64,000 nucleotides of DNA from Baylisascaris procyonis (Eukaryota; Nematoda; Chromadorea; Rhabditida; Ascarididae): assembly GCA_037389465.1 (NCBI GenBank), contig JAZARR010000095.1, positions 2,118,001 through 2,182,000 of the forward strand. Reading direction: 5' to 3'. Of the stretch, positions 1-13,258 are shown one piece after another. Within the stretch, counting starts at the first letter, position 1, and every line of letters begins with the position of its first letter. The position numbers and the translations under genes are program-made. The notes under the pieces are model-generated. The model saw nothing but the letters and a program-made list of their open reading frames with translations. It had not been told where the DNA came from and made no database searches.

Positions 1-535
1 CTATGAATCGAATCATATTGAGTAGTTAAGATATATAGCGCTCAGTAACGCAAACCTATAAGATTCATTGTAATATTCAATTGCTGTGAATGTCTGAATA
101 TAAAATTTTTTGAAATTTTCAGAAAAATTAAAAATTCGCAGAATTACATCTTAATAAAAAAAGACTGCTGCTTCTCGATCACCCTATAAAGAAGAAGAAA
201 ATTTGAATTTATCGAATTCAATTTATTTCCTTTAATTTCGTTTATTGAAGAAAATCATTCTATATATTTAAAAAAAGTGACTAATCAAGCATTAAAATTT
301 GAACAAGCAATTAGAAGGAAAACCATGGAAAACAAGAAAAAAAATCCATGGAAAACAGAAAAAAATCAAATATATTTCACGTATCAATACAACGGAAGTA
401 TTCAAAAATTATTGACTAAACTCAGATGTCATATATTTCATTAAAAATACGATAGATTAAACGATGGAATATATATCTTATCAAATATAAAAATTTTGGA
501 AAAACAATTTCAAAAAGATCAAATAAATTAAAAAT
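1..535. other. 3' flank of the protease gene
   Basis: AT-rich sequence downstream of the protease stop. The nearest AATAAA-type signals on the minus strand are around 220-245. No other gene seen. Confidence 0.6.
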
Positions 536-3500
536 TCAAACTAGTAAACAATAGAAAAATATCAATATTAAATAAATTGCTATCAGTGGTCGTCGCATTA
601 AAGCATAGCCAACTACTGTAACTGGTTCTGGATCGGCCGCATATTTTGCATTAAGATAAACATTATAGCCCATAGGACATATTCCCGTATAGTAGCATAT
701 AAAATCATGATTGTATGATATATTCACATATACTGATGAAAACTGAAATTAAATTTTCCATTGTGTCGCTTTAAAATAAATAGAAAAAAATTGAAAAACT
801 TGAAGAAATCTAGCTAAATTCCTTTCATGAATGTTATCTCAAAGACTACAGCTAAGTGCTCATTAAAAAGTCCCCGTATACGATATATTCCATAACGATC
901 AGCTATGAAAGATATTTGCATATCCGCTGTAGAATTTTTCCAGAAATATTTGCATATTCTCTAAAGTATTTTTAATGCATGGAACGTTGTAATAAATAAT
1001 ATAATACACGGCAATGTACTGAGTATTTCTTGCATGAAATAAAAATCTTTCGGCGGGATTTCAGTGGCTTTTTTTTGCATCCTGCGCTATATATTTGTAA
1101 TGTTTTTTCCTAAATTATTGTGGTGCTTAACGGAAGCATTCTGAAGATGAACTGGGGTGGGAGGTGGAAGGGGAGTGGGAGCGGAACGGAACGGAACGGA
1201 ACGGAACGGAACGGAAAAGGAATACTTTGAAAGCAAAAGCAGGTGAGAATAGCGGATATCATGATACAGGTCAAGAAACATAAGCCAACCTACTGCAAAT
1301 TCAAAGGAAATTTCGTTGTTTGAAACGTCCAAAAATTAAAATTACAAAATGAAACTTCACTTAGTTTTAAACATTGAAAAAAAAATAAACATTTTTTCTT
1401 CGAGAAAATTTCTCTTAAAAATGTTAAAAAAAATTTAATATTTATGAGAATTTTTTTTTTCTATTTCATCTATTACCTCTTTAAATTAGCTGAATGAATT
1501 TTGAACGAATAAAAAAAGAGAAAACGTACACCGAGTTTTTTATCGCAATAATTTACCGCAAATGATGTCACTCCGTAGAGACGATGACGACCAGATGCAA
1601 ACGCTGATAAACCACCACCACTATCACCCTAAAATAATTACTCAAAACTTGATTGAAATTCAACCTTTTTTTTTTCTTGAACTTTAGTGCCATTTAAGCA
1701 TTATAAAACATGACGATCAATAATAATTTTTTTCTTTCAAAATAAAAAAGAAAATAAACAAAAAAAAATAAATTATATTCTAAAATCATATATTGTCCAT
1801 AAATGCGAATATCTATGAACACTAAAATAGTTCTCTATTAATCTACTCTCTAATTTGGCAATAAAACATTACCCTAATATAATTTCGTCAAGTTAAATAA
1901 TTATTTCGGTCATAATGGAATACTGGTAATATAAAAAATATATAAGCTCTAGCATAAAGCTTTCGGTTGAATTTTCAAACTTTGTATCTAGGTGTTTATA
2001 GTTTATAGTTTGTAGTCTGTAGTTTATATCTGTTCATATGTTTATTGTTGTATTGTTTAAATAAAAAGCAAACCACTTACCTTACATGTTGATCGACGAT
2101 CACCGATTGGTCGCTTCGTAACGAAATATCCACTACATCCTCTTACAGTGAATGCATATTTAAGACATGCAAATCTATTTAGTAAATTATTCTCATAGTA
2201 CCAATGTAATTGCATATTGATTCGATTATCCACTTCTTTTGGAACTAAAAAATTTTATATGAAATGCGCATATTTGAAAAAACAATCAACTTAACAATAA
2301 TAATAAAATAATAAAAAGTAAATAATAATAAAAGTAATTTTAATCGCAGTAGTAGTAATGACAACAATGATAATAATAAAAAGTAATAAAAACAATAAAG
2401 TAGCAGTAACAATAAAAAAATTATCAAAAAAGCACTAATAATTCGTTTATTTAAATTATTTCCTAAGAAGACAAAAGCAAGACTACGTTCATATCATTCA
2501 TGTATGACATAAATATTTCATATTTTTGGTGATGCTTTATTCAGCCATACCCCTGATGAATGCTTAGAGATCACTTTATTCTCCGTCCTTGCCTTCCTCC
2601 ACCCCCTCTCTTCTCTTACTTTTCCCCAATCTTTCAAACATTCCACATGAATTGATCGCGAAATTACTAGTAGAGAGCCCCGACTGTCTATGCACATGAG
2701 TGTTGCCCTCTTTAAACGAAATTTCAATATGAATTCGTACTAGCCATTGATTGATTATGATCGCTGGTTGATAGAAAAAAAATTTACAATTAACGCTGAT
2801 TTTATAGTCTTCTCATTCATTAATGATAACTAAATACTCATTCAAAACATACAACGAAATAGTTATAAATAGGTCATACCAGTTCTTCCAAATCCATAAA
2901 CTTTATAAACTTTTGGTAATGGATGACTTGGATTAGGTAAACAAATTGGTTGTAGATCTGGCAAGTCAAGATCAAGTGCTTCTTCTAATTCGAATATTGC
3001 AATATCGGAAAAAACTCGTTTCACTGATTTCGGTACATAGTCACTCTTCAAAAAAAAAAAAAAAATGTGAATTTGAATATTGAATAAATCCAGATAACAC
3101 ATAACGAATAAACCTCTAGTAATACTTTGAGGAATTATGAATTCGATAAGAAAATGGCATAAGAATTTTGAGATAAAATTGACGAACTAGTCCATTAGCT
3201 GATGAGATCACTGATATGCATATTGACTCAAACAAGTATTTCTCTGTTTTTATGCAATAGGTTGATTTTATTCGGCGTTGAAGAATGATCTCTTTTTCAC
3301 ATATTTTGATTTGATAGGACCCTTCTAGGAGAGGATAACATGCTGTGTTTTTCTTTCTACCTCTAATTGCCAAATGGCTGGCAACATTGGCGAACATGTG
3401 TCGATAATGAGGTCTGCATGTGAAGAACACATTGAAAATGATGATCTTTATATCATACGCTTTCCCATGCAGGTATTTAGTATCATTTAAATTAGTATAT

Positions 3501-6500
3501 CTATTAATCAGAAGGTGAGACCAAATATGATAAAGAATGATAAGAACAGGTAAAGCTTTCCTCTTGAGAAAACTTGTTACTTCTAGCGATAAAAAATAGG
3601 CATTCGCTGCTAATGCCTTGAAGATACGTTTGCTACTTAATGAGCAAATTTAACCTTTTAATGCACTAAGAAATTAGATTATTAATAATATTCATTCTGC
3701 TCAAAATGTTCAAATAAACTAAAATTGAAATATGCGTGCATAGTAAAATGCAAAAAATTTTTTTAAAAGCTTTCTTCATTTCAATCTAATTTTGATTTTA
3801 TTTTCGATTTTCATATAGAGCGATGAAAATTTTTGAAATATTTTTTTTTCTTTATTATGGTGATTTTAAATTTTAATGTTGAATATTTTCCACCAATTGA
3901 ACAATAAAAACTATCGCGAAATAATTTTTTTTTTTTTATACGTGATCGATATTAAATTCTAGTAGAACAGTTAAGCATTTAGATTTTGTTTTAGTATTTT
4001 TCGGCTTCTTTTAGAGTGATATTGATTGAATGAAATAACTCACCTCTTCCATATTGAAAATCACAGATCTCTTTGGTACTACGAAACGTTTGACTTTCAA
4101 TCGCCATGGTGGTTTATATGCGATTGATCTACAATCCTGAAAATTTATCTAGAGTGTAATTTCAACGAATTTAAGTATCGCCCATTTAATGTTCTTTTGT
4201 AGATCATACGGTTGTTGAGTACTCATATTGCATCAATAATTTTTTGCGATGCATTTTTGAAATAAAAGACTATTTAAGTGAAAAAAACCGTAAAAATGAA
4301 CTAACTTTTTTTTAGAAATGCATATAGCATACAAGTAAAGTGAAAAATCACCTGCCCCTAATTATTTGAAACAGAGCACATGTTCTAGAAAGGGGAAAAT
4401 ATATGACACTAATTGGGATATTAGAAATTCATTCATAATAATAAGACATTTCATATTGTGCTATTTATTGTGCTTTAATAGTCAGCTAAGAAGCATATCT
4501 GTCTCTTTCTATGGGAAAAAACGCTACAGAGAGAGTTTAAAAAAATTTATCGGATCTAAAGATAACATACCACAAGATCTGACATAAAGATTCGAGTGAC
4601 CTTCGCATAGGTACATGGTGTACCACCGAGTACAACGTATAGATGACTAGGAGCAGCGTCAACTAATCCACTGAAATATAATGAGCATTTTGAGTATTAA
4701 AAGAATCTATCCTGTAGGGAAGGGTTTTAGGGTCTTTTTTCCCGTAAAAATTCTAATCGAATTGCTTACTTAGCGGCTGCCAGATGAAAAATGAAGAATT
4801 TGAGGTGAGCGTTTGATGCTTGATGGTCGATTTTGCAAACAAGTCAGCAAAGAGGAATCAGCATTGATAAGATTGCACTTAAATGATCTAAATTTGCACT
4901 TAGATGATCTAAATTTACATGATGATCTAAATCTGAAGTTAGATGATCTAAATGAAAAAAATTTGAAAGTGATATTTTCTTTTTTTTCGTGTTTCGCTGA
5001 TAGCATCGATTTTTAGGATGTTTTTTTCTACTACATTTAATGCTTCAATATTTCATTGTCATTAACGAATAGTAAAATTTTATCACGCATTTAGATTAAA
5101 AAATCTCCTAAATAACTATTTGAGATTTAAAAAATAATAATTAAACAAAAATTAGCTAAACATTTTTATTTAATAAAGAGAATAAGTTAAAAATGATGTA
5201 AATTCGGAAACTTAACGAATTATGAGGTGATTTAAAAATGCAGTAATTGCTAAAAAAAAATACTATTGTTTGCTATGCATAATCGATGAATTGCCCAAAA
5301 TAAGGGAGATGAATAAGCTATTCAATTCATGAGGGCTATACTATAGGCTCGATTATCTTATCTTATCATTTGTTTCAGATTTATGCAAATTAATTGCTAT
5401 TGCTTCTATCGTTTTTTTTGCATTCAAGTCGCTGGAAATTTGCATAAATATTCTACAGGAAAATCTGTTGCTTATAGAATATTAATATAAATTTCTAAGC
5501 ATTTTTCGTAATTTTGTTTTTTTTTTAAGAAGTAATTGTTTTCTATGCATTTATTTTCCGATAGAATTAAAAATATTTGTGAAATGGAAATAATCGTTGA
5601 AGCTCTTTATTAAAAAAAAAGAAAACTTTATAGTTATATTTCTTACGTTCTTCCGATTTGTAAGCAATGAGCTGCTGTAATGAAATGTTTTTGAGAGATA
5701 AGCGATGCCGAGCACATAACATAGAATCTACTTGGATATGCTAAAATTTGCATATTCGATAATAACATCATACAACGACTGTAATCGTGATGACCACCTC
5801 AGTAGGTCATTGGTCAATATAGTATGACCACTAAACGATTGAATCATGAACCAATAAACGTCGAATAATTCGATCTCAAACTTTGCACACTTCATTTTGA
5901 AGCAATTATTGACCTCCAACTAGAACTTTTCAAAGGAAGATTCTAATCAATATTTTGATCGGTTCCATATGTCGACAATGAGAATTCTGAGAAGAAAAAA
6001 CCATAAAAATCACATCAGTGAGGAAAAAAACAATTTTTTTTTGTAATAACTAATCAAATTTTCTGAATTACAAAATTTTTCCGTCACTATGAAAAAGAAA
6101 TTTTTTTTTTGGTAATTTATTAGATGGATTCATAAGATTTTTTATGTAAGATTTGAAAAAAAAAATAATATAAAATTTGAAAAAAAAGAATGTAAAATTT
6201 GGAAAAAAGTTTATGTGTGCGACCCAAAAATAAAAGAATGAATTTTTGGACAAAGTATCCTTAAATCTTTTATATGCTAATGGACGTTATTATAAGTAAA
6301 GGTGGCTAAAATTTTGAGAAAAAACTCTACCGGTATAGAGATAAACGCATAGATAATGCCTGGATATATACAGTGCTTTATGCGAAAGAAAATGCAAAAA
6401 AATTACGCAGAATGTAAAAATAGTATGTAGAATTATAGCGGCATGTTTGCAAAAAAAAAAAAAGAAGCAAAAATGTAAAAATGCAGAAATTTGTGGAGGT

Positions 6501-6736
6501 AAATTTAATACTTAAAAACGATATTTATAGAATATCAATGATAAATAACATACCATCGAATCGGAAAAGTTTGAGTGCCCATGGGAATTCACCTTGAAGC
6601 GCATTCGATCCGAATGAAATTTTATGAAAGCGCATTTTCGTGGAATCTATCGCAGAACTCCGACCGCATCGATCATTCAGAAGATCCCATTCGGATTCAT
6701 TTAGCCGATAAAAGTAGGAATCATTTTCGATAGCCC
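536..6736 (-). CDS. Trypsin-like serine protease (nematode DUF316 type), 5' end missing
   Basis: Probable secreted or membrane-tethered S1-type peptidase. Exons on the minus strand, 5' to 3': 6736-6554, 5740-5647, 4670-4601, 4136-4044, 3045-2880, 2244-2081, 1628-1557, 742-536; phases agree throughout (1,049 nt). The first exon carries the N-terminal pattern CGRSS...GEFPWALKLF. The second carries the histidine motif FITAAHC; the fifth carries SDIAIFELEE (likely catalytic Asp) and ICLPNPS; the seventh starts exactly at GDSGGG (catalytic Ser). Cysteine-rich stretches after the Asp exon and after the Ser exon fit the DUF316 family better than digestive trypsin. The last exon ends with a hydrophobic stretch (LIAIYLILIFFYCLLV) before the stop, suggesting a membrane or lipid anchor. 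The first exon needs one base of an earlier codon and no signal peptide was found upstream, so the model is partial. One donor is the weak GTCACT (after 4601). Confidence 0.88.
1182..1216. repeat. (CGGAA)7 microsatellite
   Basis: Seven exact copies of CGGAA in the intron between protease exons 7 and 8. Confidence 0.95.
4876..4952. repeat. About 21-bp tandem repeat, nearly four copies
   Basis: GATGATCTAAAT recurs with spacing near 21 bases in the intron between protease exons 2 and 3. On the plus strand it reads as a heptad-like LHLDDLN pattern, a repeat artefact rather than a gene. Confidence 0.8.
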
Positions 6737-7233
6737 CTACAAGTTAGCTGGAAGACAACTTAGGCAATTGTGGTCTCCAAGTCACGCTCACCTTAGATGA
6801 AGTGTGCAAGAACTGAGCGATAGCATCACTTGGCAGGCATGCTTGGACTCGGAGTCTTTGACTCGATTTTCAATGAGCGTCCAAACAAGCAAAAGTAATC
6901 GTGATACGAGCCACAAAGCCTTAGGACATGAGGCAGTTGAACTAGGAGGCTCTGAAGCAATGGTCGTGCAAACCAATGTCGCTTGAAAAAGATGGTAGGA
7001 GGGGGAGGGGAATATGGGTTCAGAATTTTATTTATTTTGAAGCCCCGAAATGGGAAAAATATAAAAGTATGTGAATATGAGTAGCAATCAGCAGCTCTTG
7101 TAAAAATACAATACAGAGCCTGAGCGGTCACTTAATAGGCAACAGCCCGAAGGAACGGAGTCACTAACGATATCGGTGGTAAGCAGATTCCAAACTCGTA
7201 TAAAGCGAAACTGGAGGCTACGCAAAATACTGT

Positions 7234-7722
7234 TTGGACTTCAACATATGCTCTGGCGAGCTGAAACTAATGCACACGTCGACTATGGAAAGGGTAATTG
7301 CTGTAACTCTTCCTTTTTTGTCGTTCGCAACATCCAGAGTGTGTGATACGGTGCCTACTACAACTTCTTTCCGCTCGCTTCTCCTCCCATGTAAATCCCG
7401 GAGCGCTAAAGATGGGAAACAATGCGAAACCTCGGAGGAGTCGGGAGAAGTGAGCAAGAGAGGAGATGGGATAGGGATAGGCGGAAGGAGGTGGCAGCGA
7501 GTCCTTGATGCCTTAGGAAAGACGATATTATTGTCTGAGCTTGAAGATCTCCTGCCATTCAAAACAACAGACTCCCACATCCCAAGGCTTCAAGTGCAAC
7601 ACAACGGTGCAGACATAAGTGTATTGCAAAAAGGACAGCTAATTCAAGGAAGGACAGCGTTTCTCTTCTTCTCTAAAAAGAAATATTTTCACATGAATAT
7701 TCTTCCACAATTCTTTTCATAA
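7234..7722 (+). CDS. Unassigned 162-codon open frame in a GC-rich island
   Basis: The longest open frame of the window outside known genes and repeats. The opposite strand is open over 7580-7218 too. The segment is around half G+C in places, against roughly a third elsewhere. The product shows no motif I recognise (ALGKTILLSELEDLLPF is a typical stretch). It could be a foreign or mobile-element remnant, or an exon; the absence of stops may only reflect high GC. Confidence 0.15.
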   Translation: MDFNICSGELKLMHTSTMERVIAVTLPFLSFATSRVCDTVPTTTSFRSLLLPCKSRSAKDGKQCETSEESGEVSKRGDGIGIGGRRWQRVLDALGKTILLSELEDLLPFKTTDSHIPRLQVQHNGADISVLQKGQLIQGRTAFLFFSKKKYFHMNILPQFFS

Positions 7723-8596
7723 CTACATATAAATTCTGACAGGTTTTTGGCATTTACTTTAGCTCTAGTGAATCGTCACAGTGAGATATTCTATTTAATT
7801 AGGGGCAACATCCTTCGGACGAATGATTACCTTGCACCACAAACGTTGCAGAAAGGACGAACCAATCGACTGCGCCAAGCATCCGCTGCAGCCAAACACT
7901 AAACTTTAAGTGCTTTTTATGAGCATGTTGCAATTCAAAATTTGCATTTTTATTGCCAGAGGGTGGGAGATAGAATGAAATAAATTGAGCCATATGATAG
8001 ACAATGAAACCACAAGAACGCTCGAGGATTCTATCATTTATGAGAGGTAATCATAAGATTTGGAAGATTAAAATGCATTATGTTAATAGTGATAGAGCTT
8101 ATTGCGCCATATGTGGTTACAGTGGGAAAATAATAAACATCGAAATACGATAGATAAATTGGTACTAAGTGCTCCTTTTTTTGCAAATTAAATATAATAT
8201 AATAAAGAACCAATGTTTTATTATGCAAACGAATCCCGGTTTAATACTCTAAAAATTGAAGCATTATACCATCTTGTGGTGGATTATTTTTTGCACTCAT
8301 GAACTACTAGAAGATTACCATCGCCTATAATGATGTAATAATTTTTGAAACAATAGAATGTAAATTAAAAGTAGTGCTGTTTCATATCGATAGAAATTTT
8401 CTGTTAGAAACTTCGAAAGTAAGAAGCTCAACATAGCCTAAGGCTTCTAAGTAATGAGCGCTATGAGTAACACTTACAAGAAGCTTAGTGCAATTAGTAT
8501 CGAAATTAAATAGGAGTTTAGCTAGGAGAACACTAGAACATAAGGATTAATTGAAACGACAAACAGCACTAGTACAACTTGTCAGAATTTTTTTAC

Positions 8597-8689
8597 CTCT
8601 AGCTCCATTTCTACATCACGGTTTGGTAACTTTCTTGCCCTTCTCTTACTGATTCCCGGCGGGGAAACTATTTTTTCATCGTTAAGAAT
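8597..8689 (-). CDS. Candidate orphan coding exon
   Basis: A 31-codon open stretch bounded by TAACAG (acceptor) and GAG|GTAAAA (donor), phase 0 at both ends, encoding a basic/acidic segment (PPGISKRRARKLPNRDVEME). It lies upstream of the protease on the same strand, but the phase does not join directly to the protease exon at 6736. Another exon or gene would be needed. Confidence 0.25.
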
Positions 8690-10750
8690 CTGTTACGATA
8701 AATGTTGTTGACAATTAAGAAGGTGAGATGTCTACATGTCCCATTGCTGCCTGCATCTAATTATGCAAATTTTGTAAAAGGTGCTAATAAAATTTTTATT
8801 TGCATAGAATAGCTCAATAATTCCGATGCAATCATTCATCTTACAATTTCGTGGAGTGATTTATATTCCATTTGTTATTTGCATTTACATAATGCAAAAT
8901 GCAATCTCTAGTGGAGATTATTATTTACGAAGTTGTTAATTAACATAAGGAAGTAATTATTCATTATGCAAATTTCGAATACATTAAAGCCGATAATGTA
9001 ATAGAATTTCATTTTATTTATGCTATTTATGCAATATTGTTGCATATTAAAATTGTAACATCGATGCAATTTTTTTGTCGTTTAAAAATATATATTTATG
9101 TTATGAACGTTTGTTGCTCGTATTTGCCTGTTTTTTTACAATCTGCAAATATGCAAATTTAGCATGCGCATTCATAGATTTACATTTATGAGGCGAATTA
9201 TTTTCTTGCAAAAGTCTGCGTCCGCCTATGTTTATGCTGCTTATTTTCATACCTGTCTATTATTCAATTCGTAAACCACTCGGGTAAGAGTTACCGATTT
9301 TAATGGGGACAACGCATATATCCCTTATATTGATTTCTAATATCATATTTCAGATTGTTTCATCAACTATGAAATGATCCATCGAGAATTATAAATAATA
9401 ATTCCACAAATTTCGAATTTTCATTTTACACCTATTTTACAAAGGAAAAACCGAATATTTAGTGGACGAATTATTTGGCTGTCAATTCATTTTAAATTAA
9501 AGGTATGGTTACTGGATAGTTGTTTCGTTGGCGATTTGTGAGTATGCTTGGCAACGAAATGGATGCAAAAGCGCGCATATCATGCCAGATTATATAGTAG
9601 GATTATCCATTTGTTTATTTTCAAAACGGTATTCCAGTTATGTAAATTAGCTTTGCGGGCTAGAAAGTGACTTAGAAGTCAATAACAATAAAATTGGGGC
9701 AGTGTTAAAAGCACTGAGCCGATCATATCGTGATATTTCACCGTCGTATTTTGATGGTGGTGGCAAATTAAATGTGATACAATGAGTGCATCAGAAATAT
9801 ATAGGCAAAAAAAGAATGATTAGAATACATGAGACTTTGGCTTTTATGCTTCTGCAGGTAATTTGTTCTTTTGCGATGAATATTGCACTAATATCGGTGG
9901 TACCTTTCAAAAAAAAAATTTTCTTTTCTGTCGAATAATTCACCTGAAATACCACAGGTGAACAGCGCGTGAGCGAACGAGCCGATTACTCGAACGCACA
10001 TTTCGCCAACTACCTTGAAACTTTCCTAGACCTGTATTTTGCTTATTAGCTTGAAAGATAGAAATATTTTTCAAATATTGCATAGTTACTGGTTAAGAAT
10101 ACTTTATCCTATTCACAGATGTTCACATTTTCATGCTGTTAAAAAACGCGACACGGCAAATAAAAGCAGCGTGGTAAAAACACCTTTAAAAGTTTCTCAA
10201 TTCTCTCAATAATTCCTTTCTTTTTCATGAAGTTTTCAAGGTAAAGCGTTGAATAATAATTCTCTTCATTATCACTCCCTTCTGTTGTTCTGTCGTTTAT
10301 ATTATGTTACAGTCAATGATGGTCTCATCAACTGCTTATCCAAAAGTCAGAAGGATTTTAAGTGCCGGAATTGCAGGAATAACTACCGGAAAATATTTTA
10401 ACCACCGGAAAAAACCAATTAATTCGTTCCGTTTAATGTTATAAGAAGAAAACAAAATCTAAAAGAAAATCGTCTACTAACTTAATTTTCGTTCAATACT
10501 TGAAGCCAGGTGTCTTGGCATTAACTACAGGTATATTTTTCATGATGTCGTAAAATAGATAACGCAACGAAAAGCTACAAAAAGAAAAGCCGGTCTTTTG
10601 AAGCGCATTCTTCTTGTCGAACTAATTCAACGTCGTCTCTCGTTGTCGTTTGTAGGCAGCCGTAGTTAGCGCAGATACGAATTGCTTTTTCGATCGTAGA
10701 TTGCACTTGAAAGACGACGACAATTGCTTGCGGGCATATTCACTTCATCA

Positions 10751-13223
10751 ATGTTACCAACACATCGGTTGCTTCTTGTTTTGCTTTCATTCGCAACGAA
10801 ATATTTCGAAGCTCATCTCGATTTCTCTATCGATTATGCGAATAGAACATTTCGATTTGATGGACAACCATACAGGTAACTTTCTTATCGATTTTAAACG
10901 TGTAAATGTAAACATTACACTTAAAAAAAAAGACTGTTGAGTCAATGCAGCTGTCAATAATATTTGACGCAATTCTCTCTTTAAGAAATATTGTAATGCT
11001 CATCTTTATGCGACAATGTAGCAGATAGCTTAACGAGCAAATGCTATCATATTGAAGAGATTATTGCTTCTTAGAACGTAAATTTTTTAATGCTACGTTA
11101 AAGATTGCAATCGTGCAATTGCAATTGCAATCACGAATGCTATAAAGATTGCAATCGTGCAATTGCAATTTGCAATCACGAATGCTATAAAGATTGCAAT
11201 CGTGCAATTGCAATTTGCAATCACGAATGCTATAAAGATTGCAATCGTGCAATTGCAATTTGCAATCACGAATGCTATAAAGATTGCAATCGTGCAATTG
11301 CAATTTGCAATCACGAATGCTATAAAGATTGCAATCGTGCAATTGCAATTTGCAATCACGAATGCTATAAAGATTGCAATCGTGCAATTGCAATTTGCAA
11401 TCACGAATGCTATAAAGATTGCAATCGTGCAATTGCAATTTGCAATCATAAATGCCACTTTTATTGCTTAAAAAAAGACATCTCAAATTACTATTTGCAG
11501 CGATCAAATGTTCAATGACTTTTCAATTATTTTTAGAGGTATATATTGAACGGCGAAACTCATAAACCAAACATATGAGTTGTCGAACGTCTAATTGCCA
11601 TTACTAAAAAATAATCAGTCATATATTATGCACATCGGAAAGTTAGCATGATGAAGGATAAAATCTTCGAAAAAAAAACTGTTTGCCTATAATTTTCCTC
11701 AATTATGCAAGCATGAATAAAAGAATTTTTTCGCTCCCCTCTGTTTAAAAATTCAACGATCTGCAAATAATTTGCTCTTTGCATTGCAAAAAAATGCGTT
11801 CATCTCCCAAAAATTCTAAATAACAGTAATTGATATACCGAAGAGAATGAAACGAGAAATCAGAATGAGCTCAAGTTGCGATCTTCCCCCTCACATATCT
11901 GCTGATGAAGATTCGAGTCCTCTCTGCTTTTCGTAATATTAGCTTCCAACCCTTTCCTCATCCTTGTGTTGTATTAATGCTCATGTGATCCACATCTAAA
12001 CTATGACTAGGATTGAAAGCAATAATATCACATTTGTGCTTGAATCAACTTCAAAGAAAAATATTTCAGCCGGAAATTAGCAGCGTTTTTAAATGAGATT
12101 AATTGACGAGAAATTGCGCTTCTCTTATGAATTATAGATTGAAGCGGCGCAAATGACCGGTCGTCTTACTCGGTTTTTTTGGTTTTTTCGCAAGCATATG
12201 ATTCAAATGAACTCTTTTCTTTATTTGATACTCGAAGTACTTTATGGCATCACGCCAAAAAGCCGCATCAAACATGGTGATGAGATGAAGATGTCAGGGT
12301 TATAATCAACGAAAATATCTGTGACTAAAATCGGCGATATTTTTTTTTTTTCATTTGCAATGAGATATTTCTTTAGGAGTGTACTTGCATAAATCATAAA
12401 ATTTGCATATTAGTCAAATTTTGCAAATTTTCCAAATATTTCGCAAATTTATTCACAATTTTTTTGGTATAAGTGTTAGAGTTCACTGTTCCAACATATT
12501 GCTTATGAAAATCTTGTCATCGTCTGTAATATTCGCAATATTTCCTTCATTATCACAAAAATTTGCATAAAATTTTAGATATATCTCTGGAGAGGTGCAT
12601 TATTTTCGAACACGTCCCGAGCAATGGGAAGATCGTCTTTCAAAAATTCGAGCCGCAGGTCTAAATGCTATACAAACCTACATACCATGGAATTTTCATG
12701 AACATTTTGAGCGAGAGTAAGTATGCAAATTTCGTCCCAAATGCAACTATATTATGATAGTATGTGTATAGAAGTGTTTCGTTAGGCGGAATGCTTCGTT
12801 TTATATACGACACTAGTAACGCATCACATTTGCATATATATATGTATGCGTATTTAGAATGAGCTACGCCACGCCGGAATTTATTCATCGTTAAATCTGC
12901 ACGGCGCACATTCGTTATAATTTCATTCGTTCCCTTCGCTATTTCTTCATCTCGGATTTTTGCAGCAACAAGCAGAAGAAACTAAATGAAGCTATATAAT
13001 TTAGATTACAGACGGCTGTCACCTCAGAAATGCTTGAGTGATATAGTTAGAGCATTTTGGATGAGATTTCTTTGAGAGGAATTTAATCGATACCATTGTA
13101 AATTGAAAGCATATGAAACAAAATGTAAACAAATATGAATATAGGAACTGTATTAACAGATTTATGAAAAATGTAAATGAATAAATAAATAAATAAGTAA
13201 ATGAATTAATTAAATAAGGGAAA

Positions 13224-13258
<35 letters not shown>

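Larger units (their letters stand above)
6737..10750. other. Intergenic space between the divergent protease and beta-galactosidase genes
   Basis: Contains a GC-richer island (about 6780-7720), the candidate exon at 8597-8689 and, at 8760-9240, a dense series of ATGCAAAT/ATTTGCAT-like octamers. It presumably holds the promoter of GLB1 and the missing protease first exon. No TATA box could be assigned with confidence. Confidence 0.5.

Noticed and set aside
5728..5919. Minus-strand 63-codon frame next to the protease His exon
   Set aside because: It is intronic: the true exon frame is different and starts at the TTTTAG acceptor (5740), giving the CSASLISQKHFITAAHC motif.
6788..6976. Minus-strand open frame as the first exon (signal peptide) of the protease
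   Set aside because: It ends at a good donor, but the phase needed to join the exon at 6736 introduces a stop, and the hydrophobic stretch is not N-terminal.
11061..11518. Open frames of 104-148 codons on both strands that look like Cys-rich repeat proteins
   Set aside because: They are produced by the 45-bp tandem repeat, whose length is a multiple of three; several frames are open on both strands and none has a supported start or splice context.
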